Assembly (NCBI RefSeq): GCF_009821115.1
Contig: NZ_VYTY01000007.1
Coordinates: forward strand, 124,001 to 188,000
Length of the DNA: 64,000 nucleotides
From: Nitrincola alkalisediminis
GTDB lineage: Bacteria; Pseudomonadota; Gammaproteobacteria; Pseudomonadales; Balneatricaceae
Direction: 5' to 3'
Part shown: positions 28,438 through 37,766 of the stretch, one piece after another
Position numbering within the stretch: the stretch's first letter is position 1
Layout of the letters: every line of letters starts with the position of its first letter
Notes under the pieces: model-generated
What the model saw: only the letters and a program-made list of their open reading frames with translations
Told to the model about the DNA's origin: nothing
The model's database searches: none
Made by a program: the position numbers and the translations under genes

Positions 28438-29285
28438 TGGCTTTATTGGATGAAAAACAACTCAGAGATAGATTAAAGGACTTGCTACCTTCATCTAAAA
28501 GATCATGGATCTACTCTGCATTTATTTCTGCTACGGCAGCTGAATGGCTTGGCAATTACTTATCTTTATCGTCAGAGTCAAGGGTGTTGGTTCGTGGACG
28601 ATTAGACGATGTCGTAAATGGAGTTTGTGATTTAAATGCGCTTAAGCTTTTATTGGAAAAAGGCGTGAATGTTGGAATGTCTTCAGCTCTCCACGCAAAA
28701 ATTTATTTTTTTGATGAAAGTGTAATTGCATCTAGTAGTAACCTAACGGCTGCAGGTCTAGCTTTGTGTCAGTCACCAAATATTGAACTTGGAATCGAAG
28801 CCCAAGCTACAGCAAGTGACGTGACTATAGCCGAAAATCTTTGGCGGCAGGCAGTTAAGGTGGATTTGTCGTTACTACAGAAGATGACAGATTACGTTGA
28901 AGGCTTAGATCTTTCCAAGTCAACCGAACATCTCATATGGCCAGGTGAGTTATTTGTGGAGAAAAGAGATTTGTATTGCTCAGACTTTCCTTTGGAGGGA
29001 AGCCTTGATCAGCCAGAATGGAATAGATTTGAACTTTTAGCTCAAACTACTGCATATCGTTGGCTCTTAAATGAAGTCATGAAAGAGAATGTTGCTCTGT
29101 CGTTTGGATATCTCACGAAGAAACTTCACGATGCACTTTACGATGATCCTCTGCCATACAGAAGTGATGTAAAGCAGATGCTCTCAAGTTTATTGAGCAT
29201 CGTCGACCGTCTAGATGAAGAAAAGTTGCAAATAACTAGACCGAGGCATTCACAAATAGTTAGCTTGCGGTCTCTAGTAAATTAG
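28437..29285 (+). CDS. Stand-alone phospholipase-D-family nuclease
   Basis: 282-residue protein with one HKD motif: H86 and K88 in LHAKIYFFDE, then ASSSNLTAAGL (98-108). A single motif implies an active dimer, as in Nuc or BfiI. The C-terminal half is unrecognised. The ATG at 28437 overlaps the helicase stop; in-frame TTG and GTG codons a little upstream are less likely. It is the last gene before the sspB promoter region. Confidence 0.83.
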   Translation: MALLDEKQLRDRLKDLLPSSKRSWIYSAFISATAAEWLGNYLSLSSESRVLVRGRLDDVVNGVCDLNALKLLLEKGVNVGMSSALHAKIYFFDESVIASSSNLTAAGLALCQSPNIELGIEAQATASDVTIAENLWRQAVKVDLSLLQKMTDYVEGLDLSKSTEHLIWPGELFVEKRDLYCSDFPLEGSLDQPEWNRFELLAQTTAYRWLLNEVMKENVALSFGYLTKKLHDALYDDPLPYRSDVKQMLSSLLSIVDRLDEEKLQITRPRHSQIVSLRSLVN

Positions 29286-29329
29286 CTTTAAAAATTAGAG
29301 ATTAAGTAAGTATCTGTTGCCCTGATTTC

Positions 29330-29343
29330 ATTCACTAGTGAAT
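29330..29343. promoter_or_regulatory. Perfect palindrome in the sspB leader
   Basis: ATTCACTAGTGAAT, 14 bases, fully palindromic, 57 bases before the sspB start codon, in the 114-base gap between the PLD gene and sspB. It is a candidate operator for control of the modification genes. Confidence 0.4.
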
Positions 29344-29399
29344 AAAAATACAGTATCATAGCTTCCTGGAGGAGCTCTCCAAGACTATAAGGTGTAAGA

Positions 29400-30341
29400 A
29401 TGAAAGCTAAGTTTACGGGTCATGATACGTTTCCATTACGTTATGGATGGCTGTTTAAGGCAATTAATCACATTGATAACAACGGGTTGCTATCTTCAGA
29501 TGGTGATCATGTCAAGGATGCAATCAGCAAATTAGGTGTTGGTAAAAACATGATCAATGCCATTAAGTATTGGGCAGAATCTTGTCAGGTCATATCTCTT
29601 CACATTGAAGATAGAAAGTCTAAGCAAAAGGTCACAGACATAGGACGGTATATCTTTGATGTCAAGAATGGTAAGGATCCTTATTTAGAGGATATTGGGT
29701 CGCTATGGTTAATTCATTTTTTACTTAATTTCGATGACGAGTATTTGACTTCTTACCGATATTTTTTTAATTACTCAAATTCAGTATATTTTGAAAAAAC
29801 AAGATTTATCGAAGAGATTGATCAGAATGTATTGAGGTTGGTTTCTTCGGATAATTTGAAACTAGCAACTATTAAAAAAGACGTTGACTGTTTTTTATCG
29901 ACTTATTCACGTCAAAATTTAAGAAGCTCTAAATCTCGATATAAAATGATTGATGAAGACTACTTTACGTCACCACTTTCTGAGTTGGGACTTATCGTCG
30001 ATCTAGGGCGTGGATTTTATCAATCTGATCTTGATGAGCGTCCGACACTGCCCATTCAAGTCTTTATTTACGCATTAGTATGCTTTTTCAATAAGCAGAG
30101 TAGTATGAATAGTTCTACGGTAATCAGCTTTGAAGATATTTTGACTAAACCTCTATCACCTGGAAGAATTTTTAGACTTTCAGAAAGTGCGCTAGGCCAT
30201 TTATTGGATCAGGCTGTTGAGTATACCTCTTCTGATATTTCATGGGTTGATTCTCTTGGCTTAAAACAAGTAACTATTTCGAATGTACTTCTGGAACGTT
30301 CGCTAGATGATTTAGATGACTATTACGGTGCAAAAAAATGA
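29400..30341 (+). CDS. sspB: DUF4007 protein, SspB-type DNA nickase
   Basis: 313-residue protein with the DUF4007 opening KFTGHDTFPLRYGWLFKAI at residues 3-21. In described Ssp loci SspB is a DNA-nicking enzyme that, with SspA, SspC and SspD, puts sulfur on one strand of the backbone. The gene order DUF4007-large ATPase-PAPS reductase seen here is that of sspBCD. AAGG precedes the ATG. It overlaps sspC by 4 bases (ATGA). The nickase role is family knowledge; I did not identify catalytic residues. Confidence 0.82.
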   Translation: MKAKFTGHDTFPLRYGWLFKAINHIDNNGLLSSDGDHVKDAISKLGVGKNMINAIKYWAESCQVISLHIEDRKSKQKVTDIGRYIFDVKNGKDPYLEDIGSLWLIHFLLNFDDEYLTSYRYFFNYSNSVYFEKTRFIEEIDQNVLRLVSSDNLKLATIKKDVDCFLSTYSRQNLRSSKSRYKMIDEDYFTSPLSELGLIVDLGRGFYQSDLDERPTLPIQVFIYALVCFFNKQSSMNSSTVISFEDILTKPLSPGRIFRLSESALGHLLDQAVEYTSSDISWVDSLGLKQVTISNVLLERSLDDLDDYYGAKK

Positions 30342-33300
30342 TTCAGGGTATTGATGTAAATAACCAATTTAAATCATCAGCTAGGGTTTCAGAAGAAAAT
30401 TTTGATGCTGTCCTTTTTTTAGATCATTTTATTGCACATGGTTCAATCTTAAGAATATTAGAAAATTTATCTTCTGAAATTGTCGGTTCGAAACAGCGTG
30501 CATTTACTATTACTGGGCCTTACGGAGCCGGAAAATCAACCTTAGCACTTTTTCTAAACTGTTTATTAGATACTGATCCATCAGTTAGATCTAAAGCTAT
30601 TTCAAAGCTTTCAAGTTTACTTTTGAATGATCTCTTTAATGACTTTGCTTTCAATAGTGAAAAAGGATGGGCTGTAGTTAAACATTTGTGCGGCTTATCG
30701 TCACCTGTTACATCAATTACGCAGTCAATTCTAGACTCTCTTAATGCTAATAACTTGGCAAGCTCACTGAATGATGAGGCTGCTTGCTTAGAGGCTATTA
30801 AATGCGCTTTAGATCAAAAAATCAGTAAACATGATGGTGTCTTGATTATTCTTGATGAGTTAGGAAAGGCATTAGATTACCAGTCTACACACGGTGGTGA
30901 TCTTCACTTTTTTCAATCATTAGCTGACTTGGTTCAAAGCTATGATAATGTAATTATTATTGGTTTTTTGCACCAGTCTTTTTCAGCATATGCAAAAGGT
31001 CGTGATACGAAGACTCAAAATGAGTGGGGTAAAGTACAAGGTAGATTCAAAGATTATTCTTTTAATCCAAGTATCGAAGAGTCGCTTCATTTAATCGCTA
31101 ACTCTTTCAATGTTGCTGATGATCTTCAATCCAAATTTGTTCTTGAACATAAAGACACTATAAACCTCGTATCTTCTTTCTTTAAAATCCGTAACTCTGC
31201 TGATCTGTTTAAAGTTCTTCCTTTAGATCCAGTAGTCGCTCTTCTTTTAGGGCCAATTTCAAAGCGCAGTTTTTCTCAAAATGAAAGAAGTCTCTTCAGC
31301 TTTATAGCGACACATGAGCAGTATGGTTTTAGACATTTTATTGCTAACGCCTCAGAAGATGATGACTTTTTACCCTTATACAGAGTTAATAGGCTTTGGG
31401 ACTATCTCTATCATAACTTAGGTCACATCATTACTGTCTCTTCAGATGGTAAAGGGTGGATTGAAGCCTGTGATGCCGTTGAGCGTTCAAGAATCATTGG
31501 CAATGATGTTCATTGTTTTATCACACAGCTTGTTGCTTTACTGACCTTAGTAGGACAGCCAGGTAAGTTTTTTGCGTCGAAAGAATTCATTATCGAATAC
31601 ATAGGATCTCTACCTGAATTTAACTGTTCAAGAGATGAAGTCTCTGAAGCATTACAACTCTTAGAGTCGAAATCCATTATTATTTTCAGACATAACTTAA
31701 ACTCTTATCAAGTTTTTAGAGCCAGCGATCTTGATATAAATCGCTTGGTCATTGAATGGATCGACAGAGTCAAAGGTAGTGTTGACTGGACAGAAGCTTG
31801 TACTAATCAAAACTTGATACTGGCCAGCTCACATTATCATCAAAAAGGTGTAATGCGTTGGGCTGATACGCAGGTTGTCTCTAAACTTGAAGACGTAAGA
31901 GTGCCTACGGGTGTTAGTGGGAGTCCATTCGTTAACTTTGTTGTACCCGTATCTAGAGCTTTGAGTCGTGCTGCTAAAGAGCGGTTTGACGATAATGACT
32001 TTATTGTTGTAGCTGATCCTGTTTTTATAGACCAGCTAGAAGTGGTTGCGATTGAGCTTATTGCTTTACAAAAACTTTATAAGCAGGAAGAAGAGAAACT
32101 AAACAGAGATCCTATTGCTAGAACTGAAATTGAAAATAGGATTAAAACTAGTTTCCTCAACATAGACAATGCATTGTCATCTGTCCTTAATAAATCTAAT
32201 TGGGTTTACAAAGGACAACGAGTTTCTGGCCGATCATTAAGTGCACTTGCTAGTAACATAGCAGACCAAATCTACTCTCGCTGTCCGCCTGTTCAGAATG
32301 AGTTGATTAACAGAATGAAAATATCAGGTACATCTAACTCTGCCTTAAATAAGCTTCTTTTAGCAATACTTGAGAATGACCGAGACCCTGATTTAGGGCT
32401 TCCTCAGAATACATTTCCACCAGAGAAAGGAATCTATTTTAGCTGTCTTAAGAGCAAAGGATGGCATACCCCAGACTCTGAGTACTCATTCGCAGGCGAT
32501 TGGTTCAATCTAGCTGATGGTGATAGTTTAGATGAAGAGCAACGATTAGCGTATGAGTTATGGAAATCAGGTGTTGACTTCATCAAAAATTCCGACGGGC
32601 TGGTTGTTGTTAAGGAGCTATATGATCTTTGGATGAAAGCACCTTTTGGACTGACGTTAGGGCTTAGCAAGCTTTATGCAATGGCTCTTTTGAAGTCAAT
32701 GGAATCTAATCTGGCTTTCTACGATTTTGATTCTACGAAAGATTGGATCTACATACCGGGCCTCGATCAAGAACTCGTTAATAAAATTTGGAAGCACCCC
32801 CATGAGGCTGCGGTTAAGTTTTACGAGCTAGCCGCAACTGATCTCTCATTAGTTAAACAAGTTGCCTCTGCCTCTTCCGATAATCCTGAAGAGTCTATTC
32901 TTGCAACAGCTAGATCGCTAGTTCAGCGTATTCATGCATTACCATCATGGGTAAAGCGCACATCCGGTCATAATTTATTTCGGGCTGGTGACGCAGACCA
33001 TTTAAGTCAGCAAGCAAAACGATTTAGAGATAGAGTGTTATCGGCAAAAGATCCTTATAAATTGATTCTAGAGGATATCCCATCGATTTTTGGTGATGCA
33101 AATTTAGCTCAGTCTCTAAAAGCTAGTATCGATTCACTTCAAGAGCTCGATTTGATTGTCTCAAACCATTTTAGGTCAACCATTATTGATCTTTTGAATA
33201 GTGAGCCTAATGAAGATTTGTCACGCCGTGCAGCAGAAGTGGTTAAGAATGCAAGTAGACCGGAAATTGAAAACTTTGCTAAAAGACTCCAAAAGTGGTG

Positions 33301-33700
33301 TGATCATTCCGGTTTCAATCATCATTTTGATGAATTGATGGCTCTTGTAATTGGTGTAAGAAAAGATAGTTGGACTGATGAAAAAATCAGCGATGGTTAT
33401 GATAAACTTCGTAACTTATGCACACAGTTTAAGAGATATGAGTCTTTCGTTGTTGTTTCTTCAAAGGCATCATCAAGTGGATTGTTACCCGTAGCACTGA
33501 TTCTCCAACAAGCTTCTGGTAATGTTATCGAATATGAACAATTTATAGACCAAAATTCATCGACTCATAATGAAGTTTTACCAGTCAAAGATGAACTTCG
33601 TAGATCACTCGAAGGACTAACTAATGCACAACGGGTAAGAGTTTTAACTGAACTTTTAACAACTGAAATGCTTCCTCTTGGAACTGAGATAGAGTTATGA
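30338..33700 (+). CDS. sspC: Large P-loop ATPase of the phosphorothioation module
   Basis: 1120-residue protein with an N-terminal ATPase domain: Walker A GPYGAGKS (60-67) and Walker B LIILDE (169-174), followed by GFLHQSF and RFKDYSF segments. The rest is long, helical and without other motifs I recognise. Its place between sspB and sspD, overlapping each by 4 bases, identifies it as SspC. It is shorter and different in neighbours from BrxC of BREX, and no pglZ or brxL gene is present. Confidence 0.8.
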   Translation: MIQGIDVNNQFKSSARVSEENFDAVLFLDHFIAHGSILRILENLSSEIVGSKQRAFTITGPYGAGKSTLALFLNCLLDTDPSVRSKAISKLSSLLLNDLFNDFAFNSEKGWAVVKHLCGLSSPVTSITQSILDSLNANNLASSLNDEAACLEAIKCALDQKISKHDGVLIILDELGKALDYQSTHGGDLHFFQSLADLVQSYDNVIIIGFLHQSFSAYAKGRDTKTQNEWGKVQGRFKDYSFNPSIEESLHLIANSFNVADDLQSKFVLEHKDTINLVSSFFKIRNSADLFKVLPLDPVVALLLGPISKRSFSQNERSLFSFIATHEQYGFRHFIANASEDDDFLPLYRVNRLWDYLYHNLGHIITVSSDGKGWIEACDAVERSRIIGNDVHCFITQLVALLTLVGQPGKFFASKEFIIEYIGSLPEFNCSRDEVSEALQLLESKSIIIFRHNLNSYQVFRASDLDINRLVIEWIDRVKGSVDWTEACTNQNLILASSHYHQKGVMRWADTQVVSKLEDVRVPTGVSGSPFVNFVVPVSRALSRAAKERFDDNDFIVVADPVFIDQLEVVAIELIALQKLYKQEEEKLNRDPIARTEIENRIKTSFLNIDNALSSVLNKSNWVYKGQRVSGRSLSALASNIADQIYSRCPPVQNELINRMKISGTSNSALNKLLLAILENDRDPDLGLPQNTFPPEKGIYFSCLKSKGWHTPDSEYSFAGDWFNLADGDSLDEEQRLAYELWKSGVDFIKNSDGLVVVKELYDLWMKAPFGLTLGLSKLYAMALLKSMESNLAFYDFDSTKDWIYIPGLDQELVNKIWKHPHEAAVKFYELAATDLSLVKQVASASSDNPEESILATARSLVQRIHALPSWVKRTSGHNLFRAGDADHLSQQAKRFRDRVLSAKDPYKLILEDIPSIFGDANLAQSLKASIDSLQELDLIVSNHFRSTIIDLLNSEPNEDLSRRAAEVVKNASRPEIENFAKRLQKWCDHSGFNHHFDELMALVIGVRKDSWTDEKISDGYDKLRNLCTQFKRYESFVVVSSKASSSGLLPVALILQQASGNVIEYEQFIDQNSSTHNEVLPVKDELRRSLEGLTNAQRVRVLTELLTTEMLPLGTEIEL

Positions 33701-34593
33701 ATGATAAGGTGAAACACGTACTTGGCCTGTCTGGTGGCAAAGACAGTAGTGCACTTGCGCTCTATATGAAAGAGACACGACCTGGGCTTGAGATTGAGTA
33801 TTTTTTCACTGATACAGGCTATGAGTTGCCTGAGACTAATGACTTCATTGACAAGTTAGAAGCAAAGCTTGGTTATATTCATAGACTCAACTCTAGATCT
33901 CTTAGCGGAATTGAGGGTAGGGGGGAAGTCGAATTCAGCTCTTTTCTTAAAAAGAATGGAAATTACTTGCCATCCCAACGTGATCGCTGGTGCACAGTTG
34001 AGCTTAAGTTAAAACCTTTTGAAAAATGGGTCGATGGCTTTATCGCTCAAGGCTATTCGATAAAAAACTATGTGGGTATAAGGGCTGATGAACCACATAG
34101 AACAGGTTTCATGACCATTGAAAAGCCTATAGAAACTGTTATGCCTTTTAGAGATGATGGTATCGTCAAATCTGATATCATTAACATCCTTCGACGTAAC
34201 GGCTTGGATTTACCTGAATACTATAAGTGGCGTTCCCGCTCAGGCTGCTCCTTCTGTTTTTATCAGCAAAAAATTGAATGGATAAAGTTGATGGAGCATC
34301 ATCCAGATCTCTTTGAGCAAGCAAAAAAATTTGAAAAAGGTGATGCTTCAAACTCAACGGTCGGTGAACGTTTCTATTGGATGGGTAAGGGGGAGCCTCT
34401 TGAGACGCTTGAGGATCCTGAACGAAGAGCACAAATTATTGAAAACCATCAAAAGAAGATTGAAAGATTTAATAAGAAAAAAAGACGTAATGCTTTGCAT
34501 GACCCCAACATCATTGCCTGTACAATGACCGAGCTTGACGAAGTTTATGATCTTGCTGAAGGTGGGGGGGCATGTATTACTTGCTACAAGTAA
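33697..34593 (+). CDS. sspD: PAPS-reductase-like sulfurtransferase SspD (DndC homologue)
   Basis: 298-residue protein that activates the DNA phosphate with ATP for sulfur insertion. The pyrophosphatase loop SGGKDS is at 12-17, followed by FFTDTGYELPET. Cysteines that could bind an iron-sulfur cluster are C99 (DRWCTVELKLKP), C184 and C187 (SGCSFC), C275, and C293 and C296 (ACITC). GIRADEPHR is also typical of DndC/SspD. It is the last gene of sspBCD and converges on sspA with a 24-base gap. Confidence 0.88.
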   Translation: MNDKVKHVLGLSGGKDSSALALYMKETRPGLEIEYFFTDTGYELPETNDFIDKLEAKLGYIHRLNSRSLSGIEGRGEVEFSSFLKKNGNYLPSQRDRWCTVELKLKPFEKWVDGFIAQGYSIKNYVGIRADEPHRTGFMTIEKPIETVMPFRDDGIVKSDIINILRRNGLDLPEYYKWRSRSGCSFCFYQQKIEWIKLMEHHPDLFEQAKKFEKGDASNSTVGERFYWMGKGEPLETLEDPERRAQIIENHQKKIERFNKKKRRNALHDPNIIACTMTELDEVYDLAEGGGACITCYK

Positions 34594-34594
34594 T
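34576..34594. terminator. Short inverted repeat at the sspD/sspA convergence
   Basis: ATTACTTG-CTA-CAAGTAAT spans the sspD stop codon. No T run; possible transcription pause or end between the convergent operons. Confidence 0.35.
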
Positions 34595-34617
34595 ACGTAC
34601 CTTACTGACTACTAGCT

Positions 34618-35736
34618 TTAGTGAGTATACTTTTTAATTTCAACTGCAAGTTGTTCGATATCAGTGTACTCATTTCCATGATGAAAGCTTAAACGCAAGG
34701 TTTTATCAGCCGTTGTTCTATCTAGACCGATCGAAGTCAGAACATGTGATGCTTCAATTTCTTTTGAGGAACATGCTGAACCAACAGCAAGAGAAAATTG
34801 ATCTTGAGTAGACCTCATGAGAGATTGAACATCTGTGTCTGGTAAAGTGACTGAAAGTAGGGATGGTATGCTGTGACCGTTTACAATATAAGGCACATTT
34901 AGATCCCGTAAGAGTGTAATGAGGTGACATTTAAAGTCCTGTTCAATGATATGAGCATAGTTCCGAGGAAACGAGTCTATCGCTTTTCCAAATGCTTTTA
35001 TCAGAACAGTCGCTAATGTCCCGCCTCGTAACCCATCTTCCTGGCCTGCTCCGTGTATAACTGGCTCAAGCATAAGATTCCTTCTCTCTCTGATGTAAAT
35101 GGCACCGACACCCTTGGGTCCACCTATTTTGTGTGCTGAGATTGATAGATAGTCGATGTTCAGTTCATCAACATCCATCATCTTTTTCATAAAGCTTTGG
35201 GCTGCATCGGTATGAAAGCGAATGTTGTGCTCATAGCAAAGTTGACCGATTTCCTTCAATGGATTCACAGTCCCTAACTCGTTATTAACATGCATAACGG
35301 ATACAAGTGATGTTTCGGGCCTAATTAGCTCTGATACAGCTTGTGAAGATACGATACCATCACAATTTGGCTTAACTACGGAAACACTAACACCTGAAGT
35401 TCTAACTAAAAAGTCAGTGATTGCATGAACGCACTTATGCTCATATGCAGAGATAATAATATGTTTCTTAGATTGATAGTCAGGCTGGCTAAAGTGGCCT
35501 TTGATTGCAAGATTGTTTGATTCTGTTGCGCCACTAGTGAAAATAATTTCACTTGGGAGGGCATTAATTGCATCTGCGATTAGCTGACGGCTGTGTTCAA
35601 TAATTTCAGATGACTCAACCCCTAGCTGATGTGAAGACGATGGATTAGCAAAAAAGATGTCGTTAGAACACAACATGTCTTGTTTAACATCGTCGAGCAA
35701 TGGATAAGATGCAGCGGAATCAAAGTAAATCATCAT
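34618..35736 (-). CDS. sspA: Cysteine desulfurase of the phosphorothioation module
   Basis: 372-residue NifS/IscS-like PLP enzyme that takes sulfur from cysteine. PLP lysine K203 is in SISAHKIGGPKG; the aspartate is in FHTDAAQS; the sulfur-accepting C322 is in GSACSSKE on the short loop typical of group I desulfurases. It could be called DndA equally; the sspBCD partner decides for SspA. The ATG at 35736 is 5 bases after the stop of the methyltransferase-like gene, so both share a transcript. The chromosomal iscS of the organism is presumably elsewhere. Confidence 0.87.
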   Translation of the reverse strand: MMIYFDSAASYPLLDDVKQDMLCSNDIFFANPSSSHQLGVESSEIIEHSRQLIADAINALPSEIIFTSGATESNNLAIKGHFSQPDYQSKKHIIISAYEHKCVHAITDFLVRTSGVSVSVVKPNCDGIVSSQAVSELIRPETSLVSVMHVNNELGTVNPLKEIGQLCYEHNIRFHTDAAQSFMKKMMDVDELNIDYLSISAHKIGGPKGVGAIYIRERRNLMLEPVIHGAGQEDGLRGGTLATVLIKAFGKAIDSFPRNYAHIIEQDFKCHLITLLRDLNVPYIVNGHSIPSLLSVTLPDTDVQSLMRSTQDQFSLAVGSACSSKEIEASHVLTSIGLDRTTADKTLRLSFHHGNEYTDIEQLAVEIKKYTH

Positions 35737-35741
35737 CAAGC

Positions 35742-37766
35742 CTATATGGAATAAAAACGATACCCTCGAACTTCAAGACCTTGATCCTTTAGAAGACTAT
35801 CAAGCTCTATGCGTTTTGGACCGTAGTCTTTTGAAGGTTCAATGATACCAGTTTTAGCTAGCCTTTTGTCGAAACTAACTTGTTTCTTGAAATCTGAAAA
35901 GGATTCATCTATGAACTTGCTTTTCCAGTATAGAAGAGGGGGAGTGTAAGGTTCTACATAGTCAAAGTAATCAACATCTTGCTCTCTTAGCTTAACCTTA
36001 ACACGTTCTTTTAATAGAGGAAGAGGAGTGTCTTCGAACCCTTCATATCCTAAAAAGCTAACCTTGCCTGTATGGATATGAATCTTAATCAGTTGAATAT
36101 CATCAAGCTCACCAAAAAGTTGAGCAGCACAGCCGACGTAAATTCTTAAAGAATATGGCAGTTTTTCTAAGTATTTTTCATGGAATATCAGATGCTTATT
36201 CGGTCTGTAATCTGAAGACGGCAGTTGTGAGTGCGCTAATAGACAACTTTCCGATATGAGATCCGTGTCCGAGATAGCGAATAAGGCTTCAGTTGCCGTT
36301 TGAATGGCAGATTGATAGGTTCCAAAGAATGCTTTGATATCGCGCTTCAGCCTTTCCGGCATCGTTGCGAACTTCGGTCTTCCACTGAAGAGATTTAGCG
36401 CAAAATAAACAACTAGATCTTCAGTTCGATTCTTCGCAGCGACTTCTAGCTCCAAAATATCTGATACAGAGTTAATAATTTGCAATGCTTTCTTTGGAGA
36501 TCCTACCTTTTCCTCTAACGCATCAAACTGATCAAATTCATCTGATGCTGGGAGCCGTCCAAGGATTAGGCATTTGTTCCAAAGCTGCTCAAGAAGTTCT
36601 CTATATTTAACAAATACAAGCTCATGTGATCCGCCACGTTTTTCGTCGCTCGTTAGATGGTTCCAGTGGTGAGTGCGTTGATTACGATTTAAGAGAAAGT
36701 TTTGTTCTTCTAGCTTGTCTTTAAAGACTAAGAAAACACCAGGGCCGATGGCAAGACAGTCAGTATCAAGTGTGCGCTCTATAAAAACTTTTAACTCACC
36801 TTGGGTGTAATACTTTTGAAATGTATTTCTACTCGTTAATACCCCATCACGATAGGGTTGAAACTTTGAAATCACAGACTCGCCAGCAACCATGGCACTA
36901 ACAACTGTAAACTTCTTTGCTAATGAGTAAGCGCGTTGAAGTGCTTCGATTCGTTCATCAATATCTTCGATAACATTGATAACAAACCCAATATTAACGA
37001 TATCAGCTTCAACTAGTTCTGCATCAGGTCTAAAGTTTGGATCCCAGCCTGTTGCGCTTAGGCTATGTGCTTCTAGTTCTCTTAGATCATCGCCTCGGCC
37101 GCAACCGTAGTCGAAAATGGTGTAATCGCCTGTTAAGAAGTTATGTTTTGCTAAGAGTTTGAAGGGTGTCGATAGCTCGTAACGAATGATTGCTGTTAGA
37201 TGTCTATCTACTTTTAATTCATCGTATGAGTTATCGCGCGCTATATCTCCATTAACCTTGATGATGCGGCCATCTTTTAGGTTATAACCCTTTTGTTCAA
37301 TCAAGCACTCCCAAGTTTGCTTGAAGCCGATTTTGAAAGGGTTTGCATACAGTCCTGCCAGCTCACCTTCTTTAGTTAGAGATTCAAAATGCTCTCTCAG
37401 TGGGTCGTCAACAGAAACCATTAGCTCCTTTCGATGAAGAATTGGCGGATTGTCTGAGTCTTTATAGCTAGTTATCTTACTTGTGAGTTTGGATAGATCA
37501 ACTAGTATGCTTTGTTTTAAAGAGGGGTAACTCTCATTATAAAAATCAGGGTAGGACAAGAATGCAACTTTGAACTCTTTACGAAAGAGTTTTACCAGAT
37601 CCCACTCAGTGGTATCGACTTCCAGGGCTCTTGCAACATTCGAACAAAGAGTGAATAACTCACAAGAAGCTTTTTCTAAAGCAGTTTTGTGCAAGTAAGT
37701 AGCATCAGGTAGTGTCTTGCCAATCTTAAGTGCTTTGACTAATTCTTGAAAGAGCTTAGCGTCCAT
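35742..37766 (-). CDS. Phosphorothioation-associated putative methyltransferase
   Basis: 674-residue protein. The centre has a class I SAM-binding motif, IFDYGCGRGDD (217-227), with GWDPNF (240-245) as the acidic second strand. Flanking regions of about 190 and 400 residues are unrecognised but fit the long Dnd-linked putative methyltransferase family I recall. A DNA-type (D/N)PP(Y/F) catalytic motif is not visible, so the target is unknown: DNA, tRNA or protein are possible. It is the first gene of the minus-strand pair with sspA and ends the defence block. Confidence 0.78.
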   Translation of the reverse strand: MDAKLFQELVKALKIGKTLPDATYLHKTALEKASCELFTLCSNVARALEVDTTEWDLVKLFRKEFKVAFLSYPDFYNESYPSLKQSILVDLSKLTSKITSYKDSDNPPILHRKELMVSVDDPLREHFESLTKEGELAGLYANPFKIGFKQTWECLIEQKGYNLKDGRIIKVNGDIARDNSYDELKVDRHLTAIIRYELSTPFKLLAKHNFLTGDYTIFDYGCGRGDDLRELEAHSLSATGWDPNFRPDAELVEADIVNIGFVINVIEDIDERIEALQRAYSLAKKFTVVSAMVAGESVISKFQPYRDGVLTSRNTFQKYYTQGELKVFIERTLDTDCLAIGPGVFLVFKDKLEEQNFLLNRNQRTHHWNHLTSDEKRGGSHELVFVKYRELLEQLWNKCLILGRLPASDEFDQFDALEEKVGSPKKALQIINSVSDILELEVAAKNRTEDLVVYFALNLFSGRPKFATMPERLKRDIKAFFGTYQSAIQTATEALFAISDTDLISESCLLAHSQLPSSDYRPNKHLIFHEKYLEKLPYSLRIYVGCAAQLFGELDDIQLIKIHIHTGKVSFLGYEGFEDTPLPLLKERVKVKLREQDVDYFDYVEPYTPPLLYWKSKFIDESFSDFKKQVSFDKRLAKTGIIEPSKDYGPKRIELDSLLKDQGLEVRGYRFYSI

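Noticed and set aside
30338-33700. Large ATPase as BrxC of a BREX system
   Set aside because: No pglZ, brxL, brxA/B or pglX gene is present; its direct overlap with DUF4007 and SspD-type genes fits SspC.
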